A DNA stretch of 7,005 bases, from assembly GCA_030593425.1 (NCBI GenBank), contig JAUVHF010000079.1, forward strand, positions 1 to 7,005, in the 5' to 3' direction. Source of the stretch: Anaerolineales bacterium (GTDB lineage: Bacteria; Chloroflexota; Anaerolineae; UBA7937). The notes under the pieces are model-generated. The model ran no database searches, was not told the origin of the DNA, and worked only from the letters and a program-made list of their open reading frames with translations. The position numbers and the translations under genes were made by a program. The first letter of the stretch is position 1, and each line of letters starts with the position of its first letter. Positions 1 to 6,122 of this stretch are shown piece by piece.

Positions 1-434
1 CCCAAGACCACATTGCGGGCGAAACCCACATGCAAGGGGCCGGTGGGGTTGGCGCTGCCGTACTCCACCTGGACCCTCTTCCCCGGCCCCAGATCCAAGC
101 GACCATAGGAGGGACCTTGAGCCAATACGCTCTCCACCTGCTGAGCCAGCCAGTCATCGTCCAGGGTGAAGTTTATGAAACCGGGCCCCGCCACCTCCAC
201 CCGGCTGATGAATTCGGCTTCAGGCAGGTATTTGGCCATGACCTCTGCCAATTGGCGAGGGGAGAGTTCAACCTGGCGGGCTATCTGTAAAGCCAGGTTG
301 CTGGCGTAATCCCCATGCTCCTCCCGCTGGGGCTGCTCCACGATGAGCGGAGGCAATTCAAAGGGTGGCAAGTCTCCAGCCCCTTGAGCCTTCAACACCG
401 CATCCTTTAAGAGTCGGGCTATCTCCCTTTTCAT
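1..434 (-). CDS. argS: Arginyl-tRNA synthetase, N-terminal part (cut by window edge)
   Basis: Cytoplasmic class I aminoacyl-tRNA synthetase that charges tRNA-Arg with arginine for translation. The 144 visible codons cover the N-terminal tRNA-binding domain (about residues 1-100, with the family pattern HGDYASNLAL at 40-49 and GPGFINFTL at 83-91) and the start of the catalytic domain, VEYGSANPTGPLHVG at 123-137. That SANPTGPLH signature is diagnostic of ArgRS. The class I HIGH motif reads HVGF (135-138), so the usual last His is Phe. The ATG at 434-432 directly follows the polA stop codon TAG (437-435). An AAGGAG ribosome binding site lies inside the polA end at 447-452, about 12 bases upstream, and the next in-frame Met is residue 66, so this start is well supported. 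No separate promoter is visible, so expression probably depends on polA transcription and translational coupling. The catalytic core, KMSKS loop and anticodon domain lie outside the window. Confidence 0.96.
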   Translation of the reverse strand, partial: MKREIARLLKDAVLKAQGAGDLPPFELPPLIVEQPQREEHGDYASNLALQIARQVELSPRQLAEVMAKYLPEAEFISRVEVAGPGFINFTLDDDWLAQQVESVLAQGPSYGRLDLGPGKRVQVEYGSANPTGPLHVGFARNVVL

Positions 435-3206
435 CTAACAGTTATACTCCTTCATTTCTTCCCAATTCTTCCCCACCTTGATATCCACCTTGAGGGGAGC
501 CCGCAACCCGTAAGCCCCTTCCATGACAGAGCGGACAAGGGGAGCCACGGTTTTCAGTTCCCTCTCTGGCACTTCCAGGACCAACTCATCGTGCACTTGG
601 AGGGTCAAGCGGCTGGCTAACCCCTTCTCCTGGAGAGCCCCATGAAGGCGGATCATCGCTATCTTGAGGATATCAGCGGCGCTGCCTTGGATGGGCATGT
701 TGATCGCCATCCGCTCCGCCGCTCGCTTCACCCGGCCGTGGGCTCGACTAGTAGATTGAAGTTGCGGGAAGTAGCGACACCTACCGAGGAGAGTGGAGAC
801 ATACCCCTTCTCCCGAGCCATCCGCTTGGTCTCCTCTATATATTCCCCCACCTGGGGATAACGGGCGAAATAGTTAGCGATAAACTCCGCGGCTTCCTCC
901 TGCGAGAGTCCCGTCCTTTGAGCCAAGCCGTAGGCGCCCATGCCGTACGAAAGGCCGAAGTTGATGCTCTTGGCTATGCGTCGCATCTCCGGGGTTACCT
1001 GGGAGAGGGGGACATCCATAACGGTAGCCGCGGTGCTGGCATGGATATCCTCCCCCTGTTCGAAAGCGCTCAAGAGCCCCGGGTCCTGGGAGATGTGAGC
1101 CATGATCCGCAACTCCACTTGGGAGTAATCGGCGGACAAAAGCAGGCAACCCTCCTCGGCTATGAACGCTCGCCGCACCTTACGCCCTATCTCCGTACGG
1201 ATGGGGATGTTCTGCAAATTGGGAGCGCTGGAGGAGATCCGCCCCGTCACCGTTCCCGTCTGATGGTAGGAGGTACGGACCCGCCCCGTCCGCGGGTCTA
1301 CCAAGAGCGGCAGAGCATCGACGTAGGTGGATTTCAGTTTGCTGAGTTGCCGATGCTCCAAGACCAGTTCGATGAGGGGATGCCTACCCCGTAACTCCTC
1401 CAAGACCCCAGCCGCGGTAGAATATCCGGTCTTGGTTTTGACTTTGGCCGGAAGCCCCAACTCCTCAAAGAGGACAGTGCTAAGTTGCTGGGTAGAGGAT
1501 ACGTTGAAGGGGTGACCGGCCATCTCGTGGATCTCCCTCTCTAGAGCGGTGATACGCAGATATAGTTCCCGGGACATCTGTTTCAGGTGCTCTATGTCGA
1601 GAGCCACCCCGGCCATCTCCATGGCCAGCAAGACCTCGACCAGCGGTATCTCCACCTGGACGAAGAGATCCCAAAGTTGACGCTCTTTCAGTTCCGCCTC
1701 CAAGAGCCTAGCCAACCGCTCCGTGGCTTCCACATCGGCGACAGCGTAGGGGGCTGCGGCGGCGATGGGAACCTGAGCCATGCTCTTCTGATCCCTTCCT
1801 TTGCCGATCAATTCGCTGATGGAGGTCATCTCCAGCCCCAATTTCCGCCAAGCCAAATTCTTCAAGCCGAAGCCTCTCCCCCCAGGGTCGAGGAGATAAG
1901 CGGCGATCATGGTATCGAAGGCCAGCCCCCGCACCTCCAGACCCTGGCAGCGCAAGACCACCAAGTCGTATATGGCATTATGGGCCCATTTGGCCACCCC
2001 ATCGTCCTTCAAGATGGGGGCTAAGGCGGCCCTAACCTCCTCCCAAGGCAATTGCCCCCGTCCCTCGGGATCCCGAAGGGATAGGGACGGCTCCAAGTGA
2101 CCGAGGGGGATATAGTACCCCCTTCCAGGCTCCGTAGTCAGGGCCAACCCCACTAGATCTACGGACATGGCATCAGTGCCTGTGGTCTCCACATCCAAAG
2201 TTACGTGAGAAGAGCGAGATAACTCGGTCACTACCCCTTCCAGCGCCTTTTCGGTAGTCACCACTTGACAATCAAGGGTTGTCTTCCCTTGAGGTGTCAA
2301 GAGCATCAACTGCTCCGCCCTTTGCTCCGACTTGGGCAACCGATCCACCAGACTCCGAAACCCTAACTCCCTGAAAACCTCCATCACCCGATCCCGGTCA
2401 TAGTCGCCAGTGCGACACTTCTCCAGATCTAGGGTAATGGGAACATCGGTGACGATGGTAGCCAATCGCTTACTCAAGAAAGCCTGCTCCTTGCCCTCAA
2501 CGAGCGCGTTTCTGACCCTGGCTAGTTCGATCTCCTCTAGACGCTCATAGATCTCCTCGATGGTGCCGTACCGTTTGATGAGGTCGGTGGCGTATTTAGG
2601 CCCTATACCTGAAACTCCGGGTATGTTATCTGAAGCGTCTCCCACCAGAGCCTTGTAATCCACCAGCAGGGAGGGTCGAAAGTCGTACTTCTCCTGGAGG
2701 GCTTTCTCATCAAAGAGCCTGGCTTCGGAGAAAGGTTGTCGGTGGCCCCCAGTAGTCAATACCTTCACCTTGGGAGACACCAACTGAAAGGCGTCGTAAT
2801 CGCCGGTGAGGATGAGGGTCTCCACCCCCAACCCCTGGGCCTGCTTAGCGAGGGTGCCGATGAGGTCGTCGGCCTCGTACCCCTCCACCTCGAAGATGGG
2901 GATACCCAGGGCCTCGATCACCTCTACTATGCGGGCCATCTGATCCCGCATCTCCTCGGGCATACGAGCCCGCTGAGCCTTATACTCCTTGAACTCTTGG
3001 TGCCTAAAGGTCTCCTTCCCCGCATCGAAGGTCACGACGATGTAGTCAGGCTTCTCTTGCTCCAAAGCCCGAAGGAGCATCCGGGTGAAGCCGTACACCG
3101 CGTTGGTCAACTCCCCTCGGGAGGTGGAGAAAGCATCTATGGGGAGAGCAAAGAAGGCTCGATAGGCTAAAGCGTGCCCATCCACAAGAACCAGTTTCTT
3201 GCCCAT
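435..3206 (-). CDS. polA: DNA polymerase I, full length with all three activities
   Basis: Removes RNA primers, fills gaps and repairs DNA on the chromosome. At 923 residues it has the full-length layout (E. coli Pol I is 928). Residues 1-290 form the 5'-3' nuclease: D9, D61, the acidic cluster EADD 111-114, TGDYD 134-138, and the helix-hairpin-helix region GDASDNIPGVSGIG 189-202. Residues about 330-510 form the 3'-5' proofreading domain, with its catalytic set intact: Exo I D338-x-E340, Exo II N410 and D414, Exo III Y487 and D491. The polymerase domain has motif A DYSQVE (693-698), motif B RRIAKSINFGLSYG (742-755, with Phe750 at the site that governs ddNTP discrimination) and motif C VHDE (871-874). 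Proofreading therefore looks active, unlike Taq polymerase. The ATG is preceded by AGGAAGTGAGG and lies about 30 bases below a clear promoter. The TAG stop abuts the argS start, so the two form an operon. Confidence 0.98.
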   Translation of the reverse strand: MGKKLVLVDGHALAYRAFFALPIDAFSTSRGELTNAVYGFTRMLLRALEQEKPDYIVVTFDAGKETFRHQEFKEYKAQRARMPEEMRDQMARIVEVIEALGIPIFEVEGYEADDLIGTLAKQAQGLGVETLILTGDYDAFQLVSPKVKVLTTGGHRQPFSEARLFDEKALQEKYDFRPSLLVDYKALVGDASDNIPGVSGIGPKYATDLIKRYGTIEEIYERLEEIELARVRNALVEGKEQAFLSKRLATIVTDVPITLDLEKCRTGDYDRDRVMEVFRELGFRSLVDRLPKSEQRAEQLMLLTPQGKTTLDCQVVTTEKALEGVVTELSRSSHVTLDVETTGTDAMSVDLVGLALTTEPGRGYYIPLGHLEPSLSLRDPEGRGQLPWEEVRAALAPILKDDGVAKWAHNAIYDLVVLRCQGLEVRGLAFDTMIAAYLLDPGGRGFGLKNLAWRKLGLEMTSISELIGKGRDQKSMAQVPIAAAAPYAVADVEATERLARLLEAELKERQLWDLFVQVEIPLVEVLLAMEMAGVALDIEHLKQMSRELYLRITALEREIHEMAGHPFNVSSTQQLSTVLFEELGLPAKVKTKTGYSTAAGVLEELRGRHPLIELVLEHRQLSKLKSTYVDALPLLVDPRTGRVRTSYHQTGTVTGRISSSAPNLQNIPIRTEIGRKVRRAFIAEEGCLLLSADYSQVELRIMAHISQDPGLLSAFEQGEDIHASTAATVMDVPLSQVTPEMRRIAKSINFGLSYGMGAYGLAQRTGLSQEEAAEFIANYFARYPQVGEYIEETKRMAREKGYVSTLLGRCRYFPQLQSTSRAHGRVKRAAERMAINMPIQGSAADILKIAMIRLHGALQEKGLASRLTLQVHDELVLEVPERELKTVAPLVRSVMEGAYGLRAPLKVDIKVGKNWEEMKEYNC

Positions 3207-3219
3207 CGCCTCACTTCCT

Positions 3220-3242
3220 GGATAACCGAACCTCTCGTATCC
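3220..3242. repeat. Imperfect palindrome at the polA transcription start (possible operator)
   Basis: GGATA (3220-3224) and TATCC (3238-3242) form the outer arms, and CGA (3227-3229) and TCG (3235-3237) the inner arms, around ACCTC. One arm has two extra bases, AC. The site lies between the polA -10 box and the ribosome binding site, where a repressor could act. Only part of it would be in the RNA, so a DNA-level role is more likely than an mRNA hairpin. Short arms like these can arise by chance. Confidence 0.3.
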
Positions 3243-3271
3243 ATTCTAGCCGCTGGCAAAGCCAAAGTCAA
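3243..3271 (-). promoter_or_regulatory. Sigma70-type promoter of polA-argS
   Basis: On the minus strand, TTGACT (3271-3266) and TAGAAT (3248-3243) are separated by exactly 17 bases. They are followed by a leader of about 30 bases to the polA ATG at 3206, with transcription expected to start near 3236. Each hexamer differs from consensus at one position, and the placement fits the gene. An imperfect palindrome (3220-3242) covers the expected start site. Confidence 0.8.
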
Positions 3272-3282
3272 AGAAGGGATAT

Positions 3283-3442
3283 GAGGCTGTTGAAAAAGCG
3301 GGATAGATTCTTTGGCAATCGACAATCTCTCCCACAGACTGTTAGAATTTGAACGATTGTAGGGACAGAAAGGAGGAACACATACTGCGGATGCAATTTC
3401 TTTCCCACTCTGGTAAACGAGGAGGTGTTTTTCAACACTCTC
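3283..3442. mobile_element. Possible MITE or insertion-sequence relic with 15-base terminal inverted repeats
   Basis: The left end (3283-3297) begins GAGGCTGTTGAAAAA. The right end (3428-3442), read on the minus strand, is GAGAGTGTTGAAAAA. They match at 13 of 15 positions, including an unbroken TGTTGAAAAA, and bound 160 bases. TGTTGAAAAAG-type ends resemble the termini of some insertion sequences, which I recall but could not search. ATAT lies just outside the left end and close to the right end, but not symmetrically, so a target duplication is not established. No transposase reading frame is inside. The right end is itself a small hairpin (GTGTT, GAAA, AACAC on the minus strand). The segment sits between the small membrane-protein gene and the polA promoter, ending 12 bases from the polA -35 box. 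Confidence 0.4.
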
Positions 3443-3464
3443 GAATATGTCAGGCCCGAAGAGG

Positions 3465-3495
3465 AAAAGAAGAGAACCGTTTGGGATGCTCTCTT
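3465..3495 (-). terminator. Weak candidate terminator after the small membrane-protein gene
   Basis: On the minus strand, AAGAGA (3495-3490) can pair with TCTCTT (3475-3470) across a 14-base loop that may itself close with a CC/GG pair. It is followed by C and then four T (3468-3465). It starts three bases past the stop codon. The stem is only six pairs, mostly A-T and G-C alternating, so termination would be leaky and transcription could continue into polA. Confidence 0.3.
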
Positions 3496-3498
3496 TAT

Positions 3499-3672
3499 TC
3501 AAGAGCCTCGGCTGAGAAACGCGGAGATTATATAGGCCAGGAGAACTAGACCCGCCCCTAAGAGGAGAAGGTGGATGAGGCAACCCCCGATCTTCTTGAT
3601 CAGTCCAAAGAGCCAAGTCACTATGAGGACAGCGATGACCAGGCCCGCCAGGATAGTGATGGCACTTTCCAC
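3499..3672 (-). CDS. Small two-helix membrane protein, lmo0937/DUF5670-like
   Basis: This 57-residue protein is mostly hydrophobic. Helix 1 spans about residues 5-25 and ends in a TWLFGLI segment (19-25). A short basic turn KKIGG (26-30) follows, then helix 2 at about 31-53 (CLIHLLLL at 31-38), and a short polar tail FLSRGS. The size, the two-helix plan and the W-L-x-G-L followed by I-H-L-L-L pattern resemble the short lmo0937/DUF5670 membrane proteins, whose function is unknown; I assign this from memory. The GTG start (3672-3670) is chosen because AAAGGGGG (3685-3678) lies five bases upstream and a near-perfect promoter predicts a leader of only about 20 bases. No other start in the transcript keeps this frame. 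The gene is divergent from the 751-residue protein and upstream of polA on the same strand. The frame extends further upstream, but the stop there precedes the promoter. Confidence 0.75.
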   Translation of the reverse strand: MESAITILAGLVIAVLIVTWLFGLIKKIGGCLIHLLLLGAGLVLLAYIISAFLSRGS

Positions 3673-3677
3673 TCCAT

Positions 3678-3685
3678 CCCCCTTT
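3678..3685 (-). promoter_or_regulatory. Ribosome binding site that fixes the GTG start
   Basis: AAAGGGGG on the minus strand lies five bases before the GTG codon at 3672. It decides the start of the small membrane protein, because the reading frame itself is open further upstream and has no ATG. Confidence 0.65.
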
Positions 3686-3698
3686 GCCTGTTTGGGGT

Positions 3699-3727
3699 AT
3701 TCTAAGGGTCGAAGGGTCAGATGTCAA
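3699..3727 (-). promoter_or_regulatory. Near-consensus sigma70 promoter for the small membrane-protein gene
   Basis: On the minus strand, a perfect TTGACA (3727-3722) is followed after exactly 17 bases by TAGAAT (3704-3699). Transcription should start near 3692, giving a leader of about 20 bases. This is the strongest promoter in the window by match to consensus, so the small gene is likely well expressed. It shares the TAGAAT -10 box and 17-base spacing with the polA promoter. Confidence 0.85.
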
Positions 3728-3757
3728 GACGGCAACGGCTACATAGATCATCATCGC

Positions 3758-3787
3758 TCAGAGGTGGCTGAAATGAGCCTCTCATGA
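3758..3787. repeat. Imperfect inverted repeat just upstream of the divergent plus-strand promoter
   Basis: TCA, GAG and GGCT on the left are mirrored by AGCC, CTC and TGA on the right around GAAAT, with single-base offsets between blocks. The repeat covers the -35 and spacer region of the plus-strand promoter and could be an operator or a cruciform. The need for offsets makes this weak. Confidence 0.25.
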
Positions 3788-3793
3788 TATACT
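3785..3793 (+). promoter_or_regulatory. Extended -10 promoter for the 751-residue gene
   Basis: TGATATACT contains the extended -10 element TGn followed by TATACT, one base from the TATAAT consensus. The region 17 bases upstream (TGGCTG at 3765-3770) is a poor -35 box, which fits an extended -10 promoter. The start would be near 3800, leaving a very short leader in which GAGGAG (3800-3805) precedes the ATG at 3812 by six bases. Confidence 0.55.
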
Positions 3794-3811
3794 GAAAACG
3801 AGGAGCGGGCT

Positions 3812-6067
3812 ATGATCGACCACTTCATCCCCAGTCAAGGAAGAGAGGAAGAGATCCCTCTGGAGCGGTACCTAGATCCGATGCCGCGAAACGTGGTCTC
3901 CCGATACATCGAGGCCTATTCCCACCCTGGGGATATGATCTTAGACCCCTTCTGCCAGACGGCGGTAGTGATAGAGGAAGCGGTCCGAAAGGGGAGATCA
4001 GCCCTCGCCGCTCACTTCAGCCCCCTAAACGTGCTCATAGCGCGGGGCACCCTCAGACTCCCTCCACCGGAGGAGATCGATGCCGCCACCACCCGCCTCG
4101 GCGACGCTCCAAAACTGGGAGCCTCTCTGCGAGAGCACATCACCCAACTTTACGCCACATCCTGTCAGCGCTGCCGGAATCCCGTGGTGGCTGACCACTT
4201 CGTGTGGGATAGGGAACGGGGGTTGCCAACAGAGAAAGGGTATCGGTGTCCCCATTGTGAAGCCCAGGGCGACTTTCCTGTAGAGGAATCCGACCTGGAG
4301 GCCCTGGCCAAGATAGAGGAACGAGGCGTCCACTATTGGTATCTTCTAGATCGTCTAGCCTCCCCCAGCGAGGAGGGACGGGAGTTGGCCCAAAGCCTCC
4401 TGGAACTCTATACCCCCCGCAACCTATACGCCCTAGTGAACCTCTCTATGAAAGTGGAGGCTCTCTTCTCCGGCTCTCCCATCTTGGAGACGCTACAACT
4501 GATACTCCTCATCTGCCTTGATACCTGCCGCAAACTGGAGGGAGAAGGCCGAGCCCGACTTCGGCCCCCGCGGAGTTTTAGGGAGCGAAACGTCTGGCAC
4601 GCTTTTGAGGAGGCTTACATCCAACTGCGCTCTCTCTCCTCGAAATCCAGGCTCTCAGGTAAGGTTCCGCCACCTACTGAGGCCATAGTCAAGCGGTCTA
4701 TTCGTGGCTTGGCTCGGGCTTTAGAGCGAGAGTGCCTAGAGTTGATCATAACGGCTCCTCCACCCCTCGATCGTCCCTTCTGGGCCCTATCTTATCTCTG
4801 GACCGGCTGGCTCCTGGGCAAGGAGGAGACGACGGTCTTTAGGCCGCTCTTACGACCTCGATCCTTGGACTGGTCATGGTACCAGAGGGCCACCGCGGCC
4901 GCCATGCGGGCTCTAACGCGCCTCTTGCGCCCCGAGGGCAGGATAGTCTTCATTTTGGAGCGTGGCGAACTCCGCCAAGCCGAGCGCCTCGTCCTGGCAG
5001 GAGCAGAGGTGGATCTGCAGTTGGAAGGGCTCTTCCTCCAACCCTGCGAACCGAGCATGAAAGAGAGGGCTAACCGCTATCGCCTCTCCTTGGTCAAGAA
5101 TCGACCCCCAAAGAAGCCCCCTTCTGCCCCTCGCCTTGCTTCCCAGATGCGAAAGTCTGCTTTCGAGGCTTGCCGGAAACTCCTCCGAGAGCGTGGCGAC
5201 CCGTTGCTCTTCGAGTGGCTCCACGCTGCCATCCTCAAGCGATGGAGCGAAGAGGACCTCCTGCGTCAGGCGGTGCTCCTAGAAGGGGTATCTCTCGCTC
5301 AATTCGCCGCTGAGCAGATGGAGGAGACTCTGCAAGAGAGCCTGGATACCGGGAACTTCATCCTGCTGGACGAGACAGGAGAGATCAGGGAGGATGCGGA
5401 AGCAGATTGGAACTCTTCCCTCTGGTGGCTAAAAGAGGCGCCTCCTCCCTCCCCCCTTGGCGACCAGGTGGAGAAGGTGACCTCTCAACTGCTCCAAGAG
5501 GCAAAAGGGTTCCAACAAGTGAGAGAGGAGGTCTACTCCCTCTTTCCCGGGCTCCTAACCCCTGATCCGGGGCTGGTGGAGGAGGCTCTCCATTCCTATG
5601 GCCAGGGGAGCCCCGAGGCCTGGCGGCTCCGCCCCTCGGAGGAGGTGCGAGAAGAGATGATCGCTCTCCTCCTTCGCCTGGGAGAGCGCCTGGGGTTCCA
5701 AGCCTGGGCTGGTGCGAGGTTGCCCCGCTACGCCGATGTGGCCTGGCGGCAGGGGGAAACTTCTTGTCTCTTTCTTATCCGCCAGAAAGTAGCGTTAGGG
5801 GATCTCTGCCAGTGGGTGGAGGAGGAACCCAAGGCTCGTCATCTCATCCTCATCCCCGATGAACGGGCCTCGCTCCTACGACTCAGGCTGGAGGGCTCTC
5901 CCCTCATCCGAAAGCGACTGACAGAAAGCGATTGGGATTTCGTGAAATTCGGCCACCTCCGGTCGGTGGCCGCTCAAGAGGAGGTGGAGCCCCACGACCT
6001 CAAGAAGGTCGTGGGGCTCCTACCCCCTATAGAGAGCGCAGAGGCGCAGTTGCCCCTCTTCCCTTAG
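3812..6067 (+). CDS. Degenerate DNA methyltransferase-like protein with C-terminal nuclease-like fold and clamp-binding tail
   Basis: I do not recognise a named family member. Residues 1-80 follow the start of class beta N4/N6 DNA methyltransferases (VVSRYIEAY, then PGDMILDPFC at 39-48), but the SAM-binding loop reads DPFCQTAVV where active enzymes have DPFCGSGTT. A zinc ribbon is inserted: C118-x2-C121 and C146-x2-C149. Motif IV (LIITAPPPLD, 311-320) lacks the catalytic D/N-PP-Y/F. The helix-strand pair ALTRLLRPEGRIVFIL (367-382) is typical of the fold. Residues about 440-545 are helical and end in WWL (538-540), as in large methylase-like proteins. Residues 611-720 alternate helix and strand like a PD-(D/E)xK nuclease, with D642 and K659 but no clear catalytic E. 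The last residues QLPLF (746-750) match the beta-clamp motif. The ATG has GAGGAG six bases upstream. A DNA-binding, replication-linked role is inferred; methylation activity is unlikely. Confidence 0.8.
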   Translation: MIDHFIPSQGREEEIPLERYLDPMPRNVVSRYIEAYSHPGDMILDPFCQTAVVIEEAVRKGRSALAAHFSPLNVLIARGTLRLPPPEEIDAATTRLGDAPKLGASLREHITQLYATSCQRCRNPVVADHFVWDRERGLPTEKGYRCPHCEAQGDFPVEESDLEALAKIEERGVHYWYLLDRLASPSEEGRELAQSLLELYTPRNLYALVNLSMKVEALFSGSPILETLQLILLICLDTCRKLEGEGRARLRPPRSFRERNVWHAFEEAYIQLRSLSSKSRLSGKVPPPTEAIVKRSIRGLARALERECLELIITAPPPLDRPFWALSYLWTGWLLGKEETTVFRPLLRPRSLDWSWYQRATAAAMRALTRLLRPEGRIVFILERGELRQAERLVLAGAEVDLQLEGLFLQPCEPSMKERANRYRLSLVKNRPPKKPPSAPRLASQMRKSAFEACRKLLRERGDPLLFEWLHAAILKRWSEEDLLRQAVLLEGVSLAQFAAEQMEETLQESLDTGNFILLDETGEIREDAEADWNSSLWWLKEAPPPSPLGDQVEKVTSQLLQEAKGFQQVREEVYSLFPGLLTPDPGLVEEALHSYGQGSPEAWRLRPSEEVREEMIALLLRLGERLGFQAWAGARLPRYADVAWRQGETSCLFLIRQKVALGDLCQWVEEEPKARHLILIPDERASLLRLRLEGSPLIRKRLTESDWDFVKFGHLRSVAAQEEVEPHDLKKVVGLLPPIESAEAQLPLFP
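5950..5972. repeat. Perfect 8-bp hairpin in the 3' end of the 751-residue gene
   Basis: CGGCCACC (5950-5957) pairs with GGTGGCCG (5965-5972) across a seven-base loop. It is all within the reading frame and lies 13 bases before a second, stronger hairpin. No T-run follows on either strand. Confidence 0.7.
5986..6020. repeat. Perfect 15-bp hairpin in the 3' end of the 751-residue gene
   Basis: GGAGCCCCACGACCT (5986-6000) pairs without mismatch with AGGTCGTGGGGCTCC (6006-6020) around the loop CAAGA. It is GC-rich and very stable in either transcript. It lies about 45 bases before the stop codon and encodes EPHDLKKVVGLL. There is no T-run after it, so it is not a classical intrinsic terminator. 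It may pause or stabilise the 3' end of the mRNA, or limit antisense reading from the convergent tryptophanase gene. Confidence 0.85.
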
Positions 6068-6122
6068 AGGAGGTGTGCCCTATGTTGAGAGACGAACTCT
6101 CTTGCCTACACTCAGGAGCTAT
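6068..6122. other. Short intergenic segment between convergent genes with a strong ribosome binding site
   Basis: One base after the stop codon of the 751-residue gene comes GGAGGTG (6069-6075), a near-perfect Shine-Dalgarno sequence. Six bases later an ATG (6082) opens a 14-codon frame reading MLRDELSCLHSGAI that ends in TAG at 6124-6126, overlapping the tryptophanase stop on the other strand. A weak 5-bp hairpin (6088-6102) lies in it. No T-run terminator is visible for either gene. Confidence 0.6.

Larger units (their letters stand above)
3207..3498. other. Non-coding stretch upstream of polA
   Basis: These 292 bases lie between the small membrane-protein gene and polA, both on the minus strand. 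They contain the polA leader and promoter, the start-site palindrome, the 160-base inverted-repeat segment and a weak terminator-like hairpin. The rest shows no convincing coding potential. A plus-strand frame overlapping it has a good AAGGAGG site, but the nearest ATG is 14 bases away and it runs antisense into the membrane-protein gene. The stretch looks more AT-rich than the flanking genes, consistent with regulatory or mobile DNA. Confidence 0.6.

Noticed and set aside
642..1394. 250-codon plus-strand frame antisense to polA
   Set aside because: It is a shadow of polA codon usage; the minus-strand frame contains all polymerase motifs.
3349..3549. 66-codon plus-strand frame with an AAGGAGG site
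   Set aside because: The ribosome binding site is inside the frame, 14 bases before the nearest ATG, and the frame runs antisense through the inverted-repeat segment and the small membrane-protein gene.
3167..3754. 195-codon minus-strand frame across the polA upstream region
   Set aside because: It overlaps the start of polA, the polA promoter and the well-supported 57-codon membrane-protein gene in another frame. Its translation is low-complexity and shows no recognisable domain.
3812..6067. Active restriction-modification methyltransferase
   Set aside because: The SAM-binding loop and the DPPY-type motif are both replaced, and no separate restriction gene is next to it.
6088..6102. Bidirectional terminator between the convergent genes
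   Set aside because: The stem is only five base pairs and no T-run follows on either strand.
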